Assembly: GCA_002104895.1 (NCBI GenBank)
Contig: MCFG01000249.1
Location: 32,501-67,500, forward strand
Reading direction: 5' to 3'
Length of the DNA: 35,000 nucleotides
DNA from: Anaeromyces robustus
Lineage: Eukaryota; Neocallimastigomycota; Neocallimastigomycetes; Neocallimastigales; Neocallimastigaceae
The notes below the pieces were generated by a model, which saw only the letters and a program-made list of their open reading frames with translations, ran no database searches and was not told the DNA's origin. Below are positions 11,792 to 23,940 of this stretch, piece after piece. How positions within the stretch are numbered: the stretch's first letter is position 1; each line of letters opens with the position of its first letter. The translations under genes and the position numbers were made by a program.

Positions 11792-12216
11792 CTTACAATT
11801 CAAATACTAAATAATATTTAGAATGTGTTTCAAACCAATCATATAATTTAATAATATGAGGATGATTAATTTTATTAAGTATTGTAAGTTCACGTTTTAT
11901 AAGATTTTCATTTTTTTTTATTTTTGATTTTTTTATAATTTTTATAGCACAATGGGCATCATCTTTTATTCTAACAGCTTCCTTTACTGTACCATATGAA
12001 CCAATACCTTTTATTATTATTATTATTATTATATTAATAAAAAAAATAAATATATATAAGCATATATAATATTTAATTTATTAAAAATAATATTATTTTA
12101 TTTTTATTCTTATTCTATTCAATCATACCTATAACTTTCTTAATAACATACTCCTTCAACTTTTTAGGTTTTTTAGAACCCTTCTTTTTTGATAATAATT
12201 TCGATAAAATATCCAT
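8642..12216 (-). CDS. CaM-kinase-like Ser/Thr protein kinase with long low-complexity C-terminal region
   Basis: This is a protein kinase of the CAMK group. The six-exon model is 12216-12129, 12007-11797, 11622-11493, 11383-11248, 11090-10899 and 10509-8642, totalling 2625 nt and 874 residues; all junctions keep frame. The kinase domain is at about residues 23-281: glycine loop [11 protein letters not shown] (30-40), Lys52 in AIKII, HRD with catalytic Asp144 and Asn149 (DIKPEN), DFG at 164-166, APE at 189-191, and the end [13 protein letters not shown]. Residues 290-830 are low complexity, rich in Ser, Asn, Lys and Glu. A CSCC motif and an acidic Asp/Glu/Ser stretch come near the end. Residues about 840-861 form a basic amphipathic stretch ([20 protein letters not shown]) like the regulatory calmodulin-binding helix of CaM kinases. 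All catalytic residues are present, so it should be active. The substrate is unknown. Confidence 0.9.
10510..10898 (-). other. Intron 5 of the kinase gene
   Basis: Phase 1 intron (donor GTAAAT, acceptor ATTATAG) between the kinase C-lobe and the last, very long exon. Only AT-rich sequence is visible. Confidence 0.8.
11623..11796 (-). other. Intron 2 of the kinase gene, starting with a trinucleotide array
   Basis: The donor GTAAGT is followed almost at once by an uninterrupted TTA/TAA array at about 11748-11790. The acceptor is ATATAG. The intron splits a Leu codon in phase 2. Confidence 0.8.
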
Positions 12217-14040
12217 ATTGAAGAAAAATAATTTTTATTTTTATTAAATTCTTTTAAATATTGACTAATAAAATTTTAAAAGCTTTGCAAATAGTATATT
12301 ATTTCTTTAATTTTTATATTAATTAATTTTTAGTCGGCTATTATTTTCAAATAAAAATTCTTCTTTTTATTGTTATTTATATTAAGATAGTCTTGGAAAT
12401 GATTTTAATTATTTCCATAAAAAGAAATTATATTATTGAAAATAAATTATATATTTGATTTTTCAAAAAAAAATATTATTTTTTTTAAATGATTCTACTT
12501 TATATGATTATTTTAAATAACGTCGTTCTATATAGTATTTTTCTTTCTATATTTTTTTTTTATTTTGCTTTATTTTATGGTTTTATTAATGCTGGTATAA
12601 TTGATAAATAGTTCAGTAAATATTTATTCAATAAATATGTATAATATTTTCTCCCTTTTTTTATAGAAAAATATTTTTCGCAGATATTGTTATATATATG
12701 ATAATTAAATAATTTCAAAATTTTATACAAAAATATATAACAAACTATGAAATTAAGAATTTTAATTTATATCTTCTTTGTTGAAAAGAAAAATTGGTAT
12801 TATTTATTATTATTATTAATATATTGTTTTAATTATTTAAAATAATTTTTATTTCCTTATATAAATATTTATCAAAATATATATATATATTTTTGTATAA
12901 GTAATTATATTTTTTTCCTAATTATACAAGTTATTAAATTTTATCCTTTTGCTATTTATCGAAAATATATCTTGTATTCTAATATCTTATTGATATATAT
13001 AAAATTCCTCTATTAAACCTTATTAATATATAAAACTATAACTTTTTTTATATCTTGGTTATTTTTTTATTTTTCTTGTTTTTTTTTTTTTTTATACAAT
13101 ATTAAATATACTTTAAAGTAAAAAATATAAAAATAATAAATAGATATATTATATTGGTATTGGGAGAAAATAAAATATTTTATTAATAAAAAAAATATTA
13201 TAAAGAATAATAAATTAATAACTTTTATTATTATTATTATTATTGTTAATAAATTATATTTTTTTCACATATTTATAAAATATATTATACTATACTCTTT
13301 ACTATTAAATAATTTGGTTGTTGTTTGTTTTTTGTTTTTTGTTTTTTTTTTTTGTTATTTTGCTTTATTTTTATTTCATCAAAAAAGTTTACTTAAAATA
13401 AAAGGTATATAACTAGATAAACTTATTAATTAACTTATATAATAAAAAAGAAATAAAACTTTATTTTATTCTTATTATTATATATAATAAATAAATAAAT
13501 AAATAAACTATTGTAATCTGTTGTTTTTATTATAACCCTTTTAAAGATTAAAGTTCAAAAAATAAATTAAGTAAAAATTATTTTTAAAATTAAAAGAAAT
13601 TTAAAAAAAAAAATAAAAAGAAAAAAAAAAAAGAAAATATAGTATTTTATATTATTTATTTTTTCTCGCTTTTCTTGATTTTCTATTCTTTTTAAATTAT
13701 CCTTTTTTTTTTCCTTTTTTTCTTTTTTTTCTATTATTTCTTTTTTTTTTTATTATTTCTTCTAATAAATTAATAAATTAATAAATTAAAAAATAAACAG
13801 AAAAACAAAAAAAAAAATTTAAAAAAAAAAAACTTTTCAATTATATTAATAAACAAAAATATATGTATTTAAATAAATATATTACATAATATAAATCAAT
13901 ATACATAATTAAATAAATAAATGTTACAAATATCTACTGCCCAAAAAAGTAAAAATTGTTAAAATATATATTTATTATTAATTTATAATTTTTAATTTTT
14001 AATAAATTTTTTAATATCTTTATTATTGTTATTATTTCTT

Positions 14041-14096
<56 letters not shown>

Positions 14097-14121
14097 TTAT
14101 TATTTATTTATTTATTTATTT

Positions 14122-14157
<36 letters not shown>

Positions 14158-14160
14158 TTT
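14041..14160. repeat. TTTA tetranucleotide array
   Basis: Tandem TTTA units with two TTATTA interruptions. A forward frame stays open across it but carries no information. Confidence 0.95.
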
Positions 14161-14280
14161 TTTATAATTCTAATAATTATTATTATTATATTTAATAAGA
14201 TTCTTTATATTTTTTTTATTAATAATTTTTAATACAAAGTTTTGACGTGACTATGAAATATAAATAACTATTAGATTTTT

Positions 14281-14329
14281 ATATATTATCAATATATTAT
14301 CAATATATTATCAATATACGATCAATATA
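14281..14329. repeat. 11-nt tandem repeat (unit ATATTATCAAT)
   Basis: About four copies of an 11-nt unit, the last with a single diverged position (TACGATCAAT). Confidence 0.85.
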
Positions 14330-15383
14330 TTAATAATATATTATTATTATTTGTGGGAAATTTATTAAAATATTATATATTTATTTATTTATATAGTGAT
14401 TTATATTATTAAATTATTTATATAGTATTTATTCATCTATTCAGTTATTCATATTTTCGTTTTTTCTTTTTTTGTATTTTACACAATTTAAATTAAACAT
14501 TTTAATGAATAATAAATAAAAATATATAATTAATTAAATAAATCCATAATATAAATAAATAAATGAAAATAATTAAATCAAATAAATTTAATACTTTTAA
14601 AATAAAAAAATGAAACACTATTTAATAAAGATAGAGATAATAAAATTTAAAAAATAAAAAAAAAAAATAATTTTTAATCGTTAATAAAAAATGTTACTTA
14701 ACAGAAAGATATCTATGTTTATGTGTATGTATATGTTTAATATGCCAATAAATAATACATAAATAAATATTTACTAAATATTGATAAAATAAAAAGTGCC
14801 AATATGCGTATAATTAATAATACTAAAAAAGTCATTTTAACATTATTCTTTTTATTATTAATTTGATTAGTTAATAATTAATATTATTTAATGAAATTAT
14901 AATTACAAATTAATAATTATTAATAATATGATATCTTTTTTATTATTTATTATTATTAATCATTTATATCATTATATATTTGATAAGCTTAAATTGACAA
15001 AAAATATTATCTAAATAAATTTATTCTAAATATGTATACAAAATGATTAATACGCCATAATATTGAATTATAATATATATATTTATAAATATTATGTATA
15101 CTTTTAATATTTATTTTTTTTACAAAAAAATAATGTGCCACTTATATATAAAATTATAGATATATCTTTTTTTTTCCTTGCCTTTAAATTAATCTTCATG
15201 TGATAACTGTGGCAAATAAATTATAAAATAAAAGTAGCATAATTGTTTATTTATCAATTTCAAATTTTCTTATTATCATTGCTTATTTCAATATTATTAA
15301 TAAATTAAAAATTAAAAAACTATTTTATTGTTTTTTTTTTTTTTTTTTATTATTTTATTACTTTTATTATCTTTTTCATTTTT

Positions 15384-15428
15384 ATATTATAGAAATAAAG
15401 TTATAAATAAACTTTATTTCTATAATAT
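15384..15428. repeat. Perfect 19-bp inverted repeat with 7-nt loop
   Basis: The left arm 15384-15402 and right arm 15410-15428 are exact reverse complements (core TAGAAATAAAGTT), separated by ATAAATA. It lies deep in the intergenic region, about 1.5 kb upstream of the subtilase. Confidence 0.85.
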
Positions 15429-15715
15429 TAATAAAATAAGAAAAATTCAATGATAATAAAAAAAAAATTGAAATTAAACTAAGTTACAACTTTTAGAATA
15501 AATGTTTGAAATAAATTTTGCTCATAGTTCTTGATTATTATATATTATTTATTTTATTGATGATTCTTAAATAGAATTATGTAAATGTAATATAAATTTT
15601 ATCAATAAGAATATGATAGGACTCTAAAAATGTTTAAAGTTTATAAAAATATTTTATCAAATTATATACCAGATTTCTTTTAATAAAAAAATATACTTGA
15701 AAGGCTATATATATA

Positions 15716-15750
<35 letters not shown>

Positions 15751-16297
15751 AAAGAAAAAAAATAAAAGATTTAATTTCAATATAAAAAATGTAAATTTAT
15801 TTTACTTTTTTCTATTTAACATCTTTATTTTTTAATGTCCATTTAATTATTGTAATAAAATAGTAATAGGATTATTATAAGCAATAAATAGAAAAGATAA
15901 TCTTTATCATTTCATTTATATATATAAAATATTAATTATCCATTATATTCTATAGAAATTTCATATTTATTAATGTTCAAATTCAATTTATGTTAATATC
16001 TTATGCTTTTAATGTATTAAAAATTGAAAATTGATTAAAATTTATTTTAGTCTTAAAACTTCAATTCATTCATTTTAAACTTCGTCCTTTTCCTAAATGG
16101 ATAAAGTTTGCTACTATATAATATTATGGTGTTTGTTAAAAATATGTATATAAATAGTTTTTTTTTTTTTTTATTAATTGTTTTATATTATGTTTTTTAA
16201 TAAGTAATTAAATAATATAATAACTTAATAACTAAATAAATAAATAGTAAATTAATAATTTAATAAATAAAGAATAGTAATTATTATTTATCTATTT

Positions 16298-16313
16298 TAT
16301 ATCACGTGATATA
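16298..16313. promoter_or_regulatory. 16-nt palindrome with CACGTG core (candidate E-box)
   Basis: TATATCACGTGATATA is fully self-complementary and contains the CACGTG core bound by bHLH factors such as Cbf1/Pho4/USF. It lies about 650 nt upstream of the subtilase start in DNA that otherwise has very few G or C bases. Regulatory function is inference. Confidence 0.4.
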
Positions 16314-16448
16314 TTGACCGCACATTTAAAATAAAAATATGTATATTAATTAAACTTTGGTAGTTTATATAAATATATATTAAATTTTTTATTTTTAAAT
16401 ATATATTTTATATTAAATATTATATATAATTATTTTTATTTTGTTTAA

Positions 16449-16519
16449 TTTTTATTTATTTATTTATTTATTTATATATTTATATATTCATTCATTTATT
16501 TATTTATTTATTTATATAT

Positions 16520-16606
<87 letters not shown>

Positions 16607-16610
16607 TTAA
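16449..16610. repeat. TTTA array upstream of the subtilase gene
   Basis: Tandem TTTA units with TATA and TTCA variants in the first third. Confidence 0.95.
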
Positions 16611-16959
16611 TTTTTAATTATTATTTTCAATCTAATTTTTGACTTATTTTCCACTAACCAATAATATATAATTAATTTTATATTAAATTATTGTATATAT
16701 ATATTAATAAACTTTAATGATATTATATAATAATAAAAAAAAAAAAAAAAAAAGAAAATTAATTTTATATAAAAATAATCAGTATTACCTTTGTTATTTT
16801 TTTTCACTAATAAATATTTTGTAAGTATATTTATTTATAATATTAAATTTTTTTTTGTATATAATTTATAGTGTAAAAGGAAACAAAAAATCTCATAAGC
16901 ATATGTATAATAAACAAAAAATATAATAAGAAAAGTATTAATATAGTAATATAATAAAA

Positions 16960-19900
16960 ATGAACAATATACAGTTTTTATTATTTACATTTATATTACT
17001 TAGTTTATGTCATAGTGTTTTTTCAGAAAATTCATATTACATAGTAGCATTATTAAGAAATGCAACTGATAAAAGTTATGACGATGAAACTTTATTAATT
17101 CAAAGTAAAATTGACGAATTTGTCAATGATAAAATGAATGATATATATGATATTATTGAAGAACAAAAAGATACTTATATTTTAGAAAATGGAAAATTAG
17201 ACAAAAAATTATTTGAAATAGATACATTTTCATTAAAAAAACGTAATGGAGGTAATAAAAAATATTTTTTTGAAAATAAAATTAGACCTAAACATAATTT
17301 GAAACAATATAATGAAAGTAATAAAAGTTCATTAGAAAATTCTATTGAATATATACCAATTGAATCAAATTTAGTATCTCATATTTGTCCAATTTCAAAT
17401 TATTATGTTATAAATGTATATCTTTCTGAAAAAGCAGCAAACATTATTTGTAATTTAAATTCTGTTTTATATTGTGAAAAATGTTCAAAAAGAGAATTTA
17501 ATCTTGAAAAAGCAAATAACAATGAAAATGAAAATTTGGTTCCAAACCATATTCAAATTCAAAATCAAAATCAAAATGAAAATGAAATTGAAAATGAAAA
17601 TGAAAATTTATTAAAAAATATAAATGAAAAAAATAAAAATTCAAATGTATATTACGATATTAATGCTATTAAAGAAACAACACAATGGTCAGACGTTAGT
17701 GTAGAACCATTTAATTATCCATATTTTTCCAATTATTTATCTTTAATATCTCAATTACCTACAGATAGCAATAGTACAGGATATGATGATAATTTTTATT
17801 ATCCAAGTAGTGCTGGTCAAGGTACAGATATTTATATTGTTGACCAAGGAATAGTAACCACTCATGAAGATTTTGATACCTATAAAGGAACTCCATATGA
17901 ACGTACAATTACTTGTGAAGCCATTTTAAGTGGAAATGATTTTCGTTTAACGACTGAAGAGGAAAAAAGTCATTGTACTGCTTTAGGAAGTTATCCATAT
18001 CATGGAGTAATAACTTCCTCTATGGCTGGTGGAAAAATATTTGGAATTGCAAAAAAGGCCAATATTCATATGGTTGCTTCTGATTCACAACAACATAATA
18101 CATTAAAATTCCTTGATTATGTTTTACAACATGGAAAACCACATAAAACTGTCATTAATATGTCTCTTTCTGGTAATGGATATTTTAAATCTGAGGAAGA
18201 AAAAATTAATGAATTAATTAGTAAAGGTATAATTATTATTATTGCCGCAGGTAATAGAAGTCAAAATTGTTGTGCTGGTAAATATAGTCAAAATTTTGAA
18301 GCTTATGCAGGATATAATACCATATCGGTTGGTGCTGTCAATTCTGAATTAAATAATGATAATAAATTTACTAAAGCAAAATATTCCAATTATGGTAAAT
18401 GTGTTGATATTTTTGCTCCTGGTAAAGTTATTGATATAAATATTGAAGGTAAATATTTACAAGAACAAGAAGGTACATCATTTGCATCACCAATTGTAGT
18501 TGGTGTTGCTGCATCTATTATATCAGAACATCCAGAAATTGAATTTGATCAAGAATTAATGAGAAAAACTTTAATTGATATGTCAATTAAAGATGTTATT
18601 GATGGTTTAAATTATGATACCCCAAATCGTTTTATTAATAATGGTAAAAAATTAATATTTTCACCTAATAATACTGGATATCAATGTGGTACCTTAGCCA
18701 ATAATAATAAATGTTCTGAAGGATGTTGTACAAAGGAAGGAAAATGTGTTCAATTAAATTCTAAATTAGGAGATCAATGTCTTATTGAAAATGGATGTCA
18801 AAGTGAATTTGGATATTGTATTTCAAAAGAAGAAATAATTAATGAATGTGAAAAGGAATTAAATGAATATCAAGAATGTCAAGTGGATTATAATTCTAGT
18901 GAATTTAGTGAAAATTTAACCTTAGAAGATTTTTGTACAATTTTTAATACGGATAAATGTCAACAATTTTATAATATTCAATATACTAATCAATCCATTT
19001 GTTCTATTGCTAAAAAATATAAATCTTTTGGATTTATAAATTCATTTGATTTAGAAAGATATAAAAAGAATGAAAAATCTTGTAATAATATTATAAATAG
19101 AACATGTCGTGATATTGTTGATAATTATTCTAAATGTAAAGTTGATATTGATTTTAATAAGAAAAAATTAATAGATAATAATAACAATGATGAAAATAAC
19201 AATAACAATAACAATAACGATAATAATAATATTAATAATAATAATAAAGAAAATGTTAATGATAATAATGATAATGATAATGAAAATGGTACCAATAAAC
19301 TAATAAAACAATGTGTAGAATTTAAATCAAATGAATGTCAAGAATTTTATAAAAATGGAATTGAAAAGTTTACTACCTGTTCTACAATGAATGATTATAA
19401 AAATATAACTTTTGATTCAACTATATTAGAATTAAATTATAAACAAGCTACTGAAATTTGTGAAAATATTATGAAGGATCCTGTTCAAGAATGTGAAAAT
19501 CAATTAAAGGAATATGAAGAATGTTTTATTGATATAACATCTGATCTTTCTGAAGTTGAATTAATAGAAAAATGTATGATTTTTAAATCTAATAAATGTG
19601 GAAAACTTTATTATAAATTAAATGAAGAATTTCCAATATGTTCCTTTGCTCAAAAAACACATACTTTCAGTATACTCGATGAATTAGATAGTAAAATTGG
19701 AGAATATTATAGTATTTGTGATGATATAGATCTAACAGATGATAATATGAAAGAAAAAGTTATATCTGAATGTGAAAATGAATTAAAAGATTATGAAGAA
19801 TGTTTATTTGATTTTACACCAGATATAAGTCAAGAAGAACTTGATCGAAGATGTTTACTTTATAATTCAGAAAAATGTCATAAATTTAATGATGGAGAAA

Positions 19901-20665
19901 TACGAGAACTTTTCCCTGTTTGTTCAATTTCCGAAAAATATAAACCTATTGAAATGAATGATAAGAAAATAGAAAATTTCAAATATCAAGATATTTATGA
20001 TTCCTTATGTAATAATGAAAAAAGGGAATCCTTATATGAAAAATGTGAAGATATTATGAGAACCATGGAAAAATGTCAATTTGATCGTAATCTTGCGGAA
20101 CAATTTGATTATAATGATAAATTAGATATTTGTAATAATTTTAAATCCAATCCATGTCAAATGTTCTATACTGATTTTAGTGAAAATTATCCAGAATGTA
20201 TTTATCTTCAAAATAATAATCTATTTAAAGGATTTGATTTCGACAATCAAGAAGAAAATAAAATTCAATTTGAACACTATTGTGATGAATTTCTTAATAA
20301 TGAAAAGGAAAAAATTATTGAAAATTGTAGAAATGAAGTAGAAGTTTATAAAGAATGTCTTTTTGACTATTCACCAGAAATGAATAAAAGGGAACTTTCT
20401 CAAAAATGTAAAATTTATAATTCCGATAAATGTTTACCAGTACATCGTATTAATGATAAAGATTTTCCTGCATGTTCTTATGCTATTCATTATAATAATA
20501 TTGAAATCGAAGAAGATGATAAATTACTTAATAATTTAAAGAATTATAATATCTATAGTGATGTATGTCCATATGATGAAGATGATAATGATATTGATAT
20601 TGATATTGATGTTGATATTGATCCTGATGCTGGTGGTAATGATAATGATAATGATAATGATAATG

Positions 20666-20700
<35 letters not shown>

Positions 20701-21282
20701 GATAATAATAATAATGATGATGATGAAGATGTTCCTTTAAATCCAAAAGATGAAATTAATGAACCAGTTGATAACCCTGATGAACCTAATATTAATGATA
20801 TTAATATTAATGATCCTACAGAACCTAATACTAATAATCCTATTGAACTTATAAATGAAAATGATAATAATATAAATGTAATACCAGATGAACTTTTAAA
20901 TGAAAATGATGACAATATTAATGTAATACCAGATATACTTATGAATGATAATCCTAATACTAATATATTACCAAATGAACCTATAAATAATCCAATGAAT
21001 GATAACCTTGTTAATAATGTACCTAATAATCTTATGAATGATTCTAAAAAACCAAATAATAAAATCAATACAACCAAAATCACTAATATTAATGATAAAT
21101 TAAATACTACTAATAAAATATTATCTACTATCACCAAAGTTATCACTACTACTACCTCTAATAATAAATTAAATACAACTAATAATAAAAAAAATTCTAC
21201 AAAAATATCTAAAAAATCTAAAGTTACTAAAATAATTAAAACTGTCACAAAAGTATCAACAGTAACAGTTACAAAAAATTAA
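16960..21282 (+). CDS. Secreted subtilisin-like serine protease (S8) with chitin-binding module and six Cys-rich repeats
   Basis: This single-exon gene encodes a 1440-residue secreted endopeptidase. Residues 1-22 are a signal peptide (cleavage after VFS). Residues 23-about 200 look like a propeptide, followed by an Asn/Glu-rich linker. The S8 catalytic domain spans about 250-560, with Asp295 (IYIVDQGI), His348 (YHGVITSSMAG), oxyanion Asn432 (AAGN) and nucleophile Ser507 (GTSFASP). All four catalytic residues are present. Residues 576-620 form an eight-cysteine hevein-type (CBM18-like) chitin-binding module. Residues 630-1203 contain six copies of an unfamiliar repeat with the pattern C-x9-C...C-x7-C...C...C, starting at C630, C716, C845, C938, C1029 and C1123. 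The end is an Asp/Asn repeat, an Asn/Pro-rich region and a Thr/Lys/Ser-rich tail. It probably acts at the cell wall or in the medium. Absence of introns contrasts with every neighbour. The protease call is certain; substrate is unknown. Confidence 0.95.
18685..18819 (+). other. Chitin-binding module (CBM18/hevein-like) within the subtilase
   Basis: Residues 576-620 contain eight cysteines with hevein order: CG, C, CC, GKC, QC, GCQS, then FGYC. Linkage to a protease suggests tethering to fungal cell-wall chitin. Confidence 0.8.
18847..20568 (+). repeat. Six tandem six-cysteine protein repeats within the subtilase
   Basis: Repeats begin at codons for C630, C716, C845, C938, C1029 and C1123, about 86-94 residues apart; repeat 2 is longer because of an Asn/Asp insert. 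In all six the first pair is C-x9-C and the third and fourth cysteines are C-x7-C. The repeats are diverged in sequence, so the duplication is not recent. I do not recognise the family. Confidence 0.9.
20638..20706 (+). repeat. In-frame GATAAT hexanucleotide repeat (Asp-Asn run)
   Basis: Tandem GATAAT units encode an Asp-Asn alternation in the subtilase. This is a coding microsatellite likely to vary in length between strains. Confidence 0.95.
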
Positions 21283-21678
21283 TTATAATCATAGTAGTAA
21301 AAAAAAAACTATCAAATTGTATAGAGTATTATAAATAGTATAAATTTATATTTGTATTAATATTTAATTAAATTAATTTTTGTATATATATATTTAAAAG
21401 AATAATTATAATTATAATAATTAGACATAATAATAATTATTATTTTTAACTTGTATAAATTAAAAATGGATGTATAATATACTATACTATGTAAATCTTT
21501 TAAAATATATAAATTATTAAATTTTAAATTTTTTTTTTTTATATAATTATTTATTAAATTATTAAATAAAATAAACTAATATATATAAGGTATAATAATT
21601 ATATTTATATATAATTATTATTTGTAATAAATAAAAAAAAAAATAATAATATCAAGTAAAACCGATATAATAATAAAA

Positions 21679-21715
<37 letters not shown>

Positions 21716-22322
21716 TATATATATATATATATATATTTCTTTTAAACATTTTTATTCATGCTAAAGTTATTGATATATAATAAAAATAAAATATTATTTT
21801 CATTTTTCATTATTTTATTTATATATATTTTATATATATTATGTACTTTATTTTATTTTATTTTATTTATTATTTTAATTTTTATTTTTATTTTTATAGT
21901 TTTTTTTTTTTTAATTTTGATATTTTTTATAACTATTTATTCTTTTTATTTTAATTAATTTTTAATTAATTTTATTTTTTAATATTTCTTTTAAAATAAT
22001 TTTTTTTTTTTTAATTTTAATATTTTATTTATTTTCAATTATTTTTTTTAATTTTTATATTATTTTATTTATTTTAAATGTTTTTTATTATTTTATTATA
22101 AAATAATATTTCTATTATAAATATATACATTTCCATTTATACATATATATAATATATATTTCTATTTTTTATATAATATTTTATATTATGTATATATTTT
22201 ATTTAAAAAAAAAATATTATATTTCAATAAAAATATAAATAAAAATATTATTTTATACTATTTTATTTTCATTTTTTTTTTTTTTTTCATTTTTCCTTCC
22301 TTCTTATTTATTTTTTTTTTGT
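21283..22322. other. Convergent intergenic region
   Basis: This holds the 3' ends of the subtilase (plus) and the first receptor (minus). It contains an AAT array that becomes a TA array (21678-21736) and T-rich DNA. A forward 66-codon frame at 21758 is pure hydrophobic A/T translation and is not credible as a gene. Confidence 0.65.
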
Positions 22323-23908
22323 TTATTTTATATTTAAATCAAAAATATTTTTATTATATTGTGAAGTACCAATTGTTATATCTGAATTTTCTGTAGATTG
22401 TTGTTGTTGTTGTTGTTGTTGTTGACTAAGTCTTTTTAATGTTAAATTAAAATAATAATTATTAGGATTACTAGCAATAGGATCATTTGAATTTTCATTA
22501 TCTAAAGAAAAACAATGTTTCCTTTTATTATCATTTCTACAAAAAGATAATATACGATGTTTTTTATTATTATCTTTTTCTTTTGGAATAAAATCACTAA
22601 TTTCTACAGTATTATAATAATCATTATAATAAGTATTTTCGGATTGAGAGGTTTTTCCATTATGACGATGATTAATAATATGAAAAAGTCTAGGTCCTAC
22701 TAAGAGACATATAAAAATATAATTGAGAATCATATAAATAAGCAATAGAATGGAAGAAATAAAAATGAAATTTTCTTCTGGTATATAATAAATTACATTT
22801 TTAAAAAGATTATTAAAGGCTAAAAAGAAAACAGTTATATATATATATCTAATTTCATCATATTTTCTGGCAGCTTTTCCTGATTTGATCATCATATAAA
22901 TTATACTTATAAACTAATTTATTCATTTATATTATTAAAATATGTAAATTAATATAATTAGTATTAATAATACAAAATATTATAAATAAATTAATAAATA
23001 AATAAATATAAATAAATAAATAAATAAATATAAATAAATAAATAAATATAAATAAATAAATAAATATAAATAAATAAATATAAATAAATAAATAAATAAA
23101 TAAATATAAATTATTTTAAATATTATATAAATATATATATATAAAAGATGCAAGTATACTTTACCATTATACCATAATAAATGTAAATAATAATATGATG
23201 TTGATGAGAAGAGGAATTATAGCAAGTATTAATACGATGATCATAAACAAATCCCCAGGTAATGATAAAAATTTCATCCACTATAACACGAAAAATACAA
23301 AAACTGAGATTGATAAATAAAGCTACTCCAATAATAAATAAAATTCTTTTATCATTAATTTCTTTACCAAAAATAACTTTTGATTTATTGGTATAAATAT
23401 AATAAATACGAAAAGTCATCCCCCACATAGGTATAAAAATTAAACTTCTACTAAGAGTACCAAATATTATTGATAATGGACATTGCCAATAATATTTAAC
23501 AAAATATTTATCAAATATATATAAAATATTTATAATTAAACCTAAAATAATTAAATTACAAAAACTAGGTGAAATAGCCTTTAAGTAGGGATGTTTTCTA
23601 TTTTCAAAAACAAGTACCATCATTAAAACTAAGGTAATTACATAAACTAAAAGACCTAAAAAAAGAAGGACCGTAGGAAATCTTACGGTATCATAATTAA
23701 ACCATTCTAAATCTGTAAAATAATTAGATAAATCATCAATAATCATATTAACATCTCCTTCTTTTAATAATTTTCTTAAAGATAAAGGAATTCGAAGTTC
23801 AGCTTCTAAAAAAGATGGAGAATTTTTACTTTTTTTAAATATTTCTTGTATACGTACTGGATATTGTTTTTGTTGCTGTTGTTGTTGCTGTTGTTGTTGT
23901 TGTTGTTC

Positions 23909-23940
<32 letters not shown>

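Larger units (their letters stand above)
12217..16959. other. 4.7-kb divergent intergenic region
   Basis: This is the shared upstream region of the kinase (minus) and the subtilase (plus). It contains TTTA arrays, an 11-nt tandem repeat, a 30-nt A run (15719-15748), a 19-bp hairpin and a CACGTG palindrome. I looked for compact, less AT-biased blocks that could be tRNA or protein exons and found none. Confidence 0.6.

Noticed and set aside
12217-16959. Possible tRNA or small-RNA genes in the largest upstream spacer
   Set aside because: No block with GGTTCRA-type B box or clover-leaf arms could be found by eye; base composition stays spacer-like throughout.
20553-21248. Minus-strand 231-codon open frame opposite the subtilase C terminus
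   Set aside because: It is the antisense of the Asp/Asn repeat and Thr/Lys-rich tail, a Leu/Ser/Ile/Val string without any family signature; the plus-strand frame is clearly the coding one.
21758-21958. Plus-strand 66-codon hydrophobic frame
   Set aside because: Low-information A/T translation (Phe, Ile, Leu, Tyr) in T-rich DNA; no start context or homology visible.
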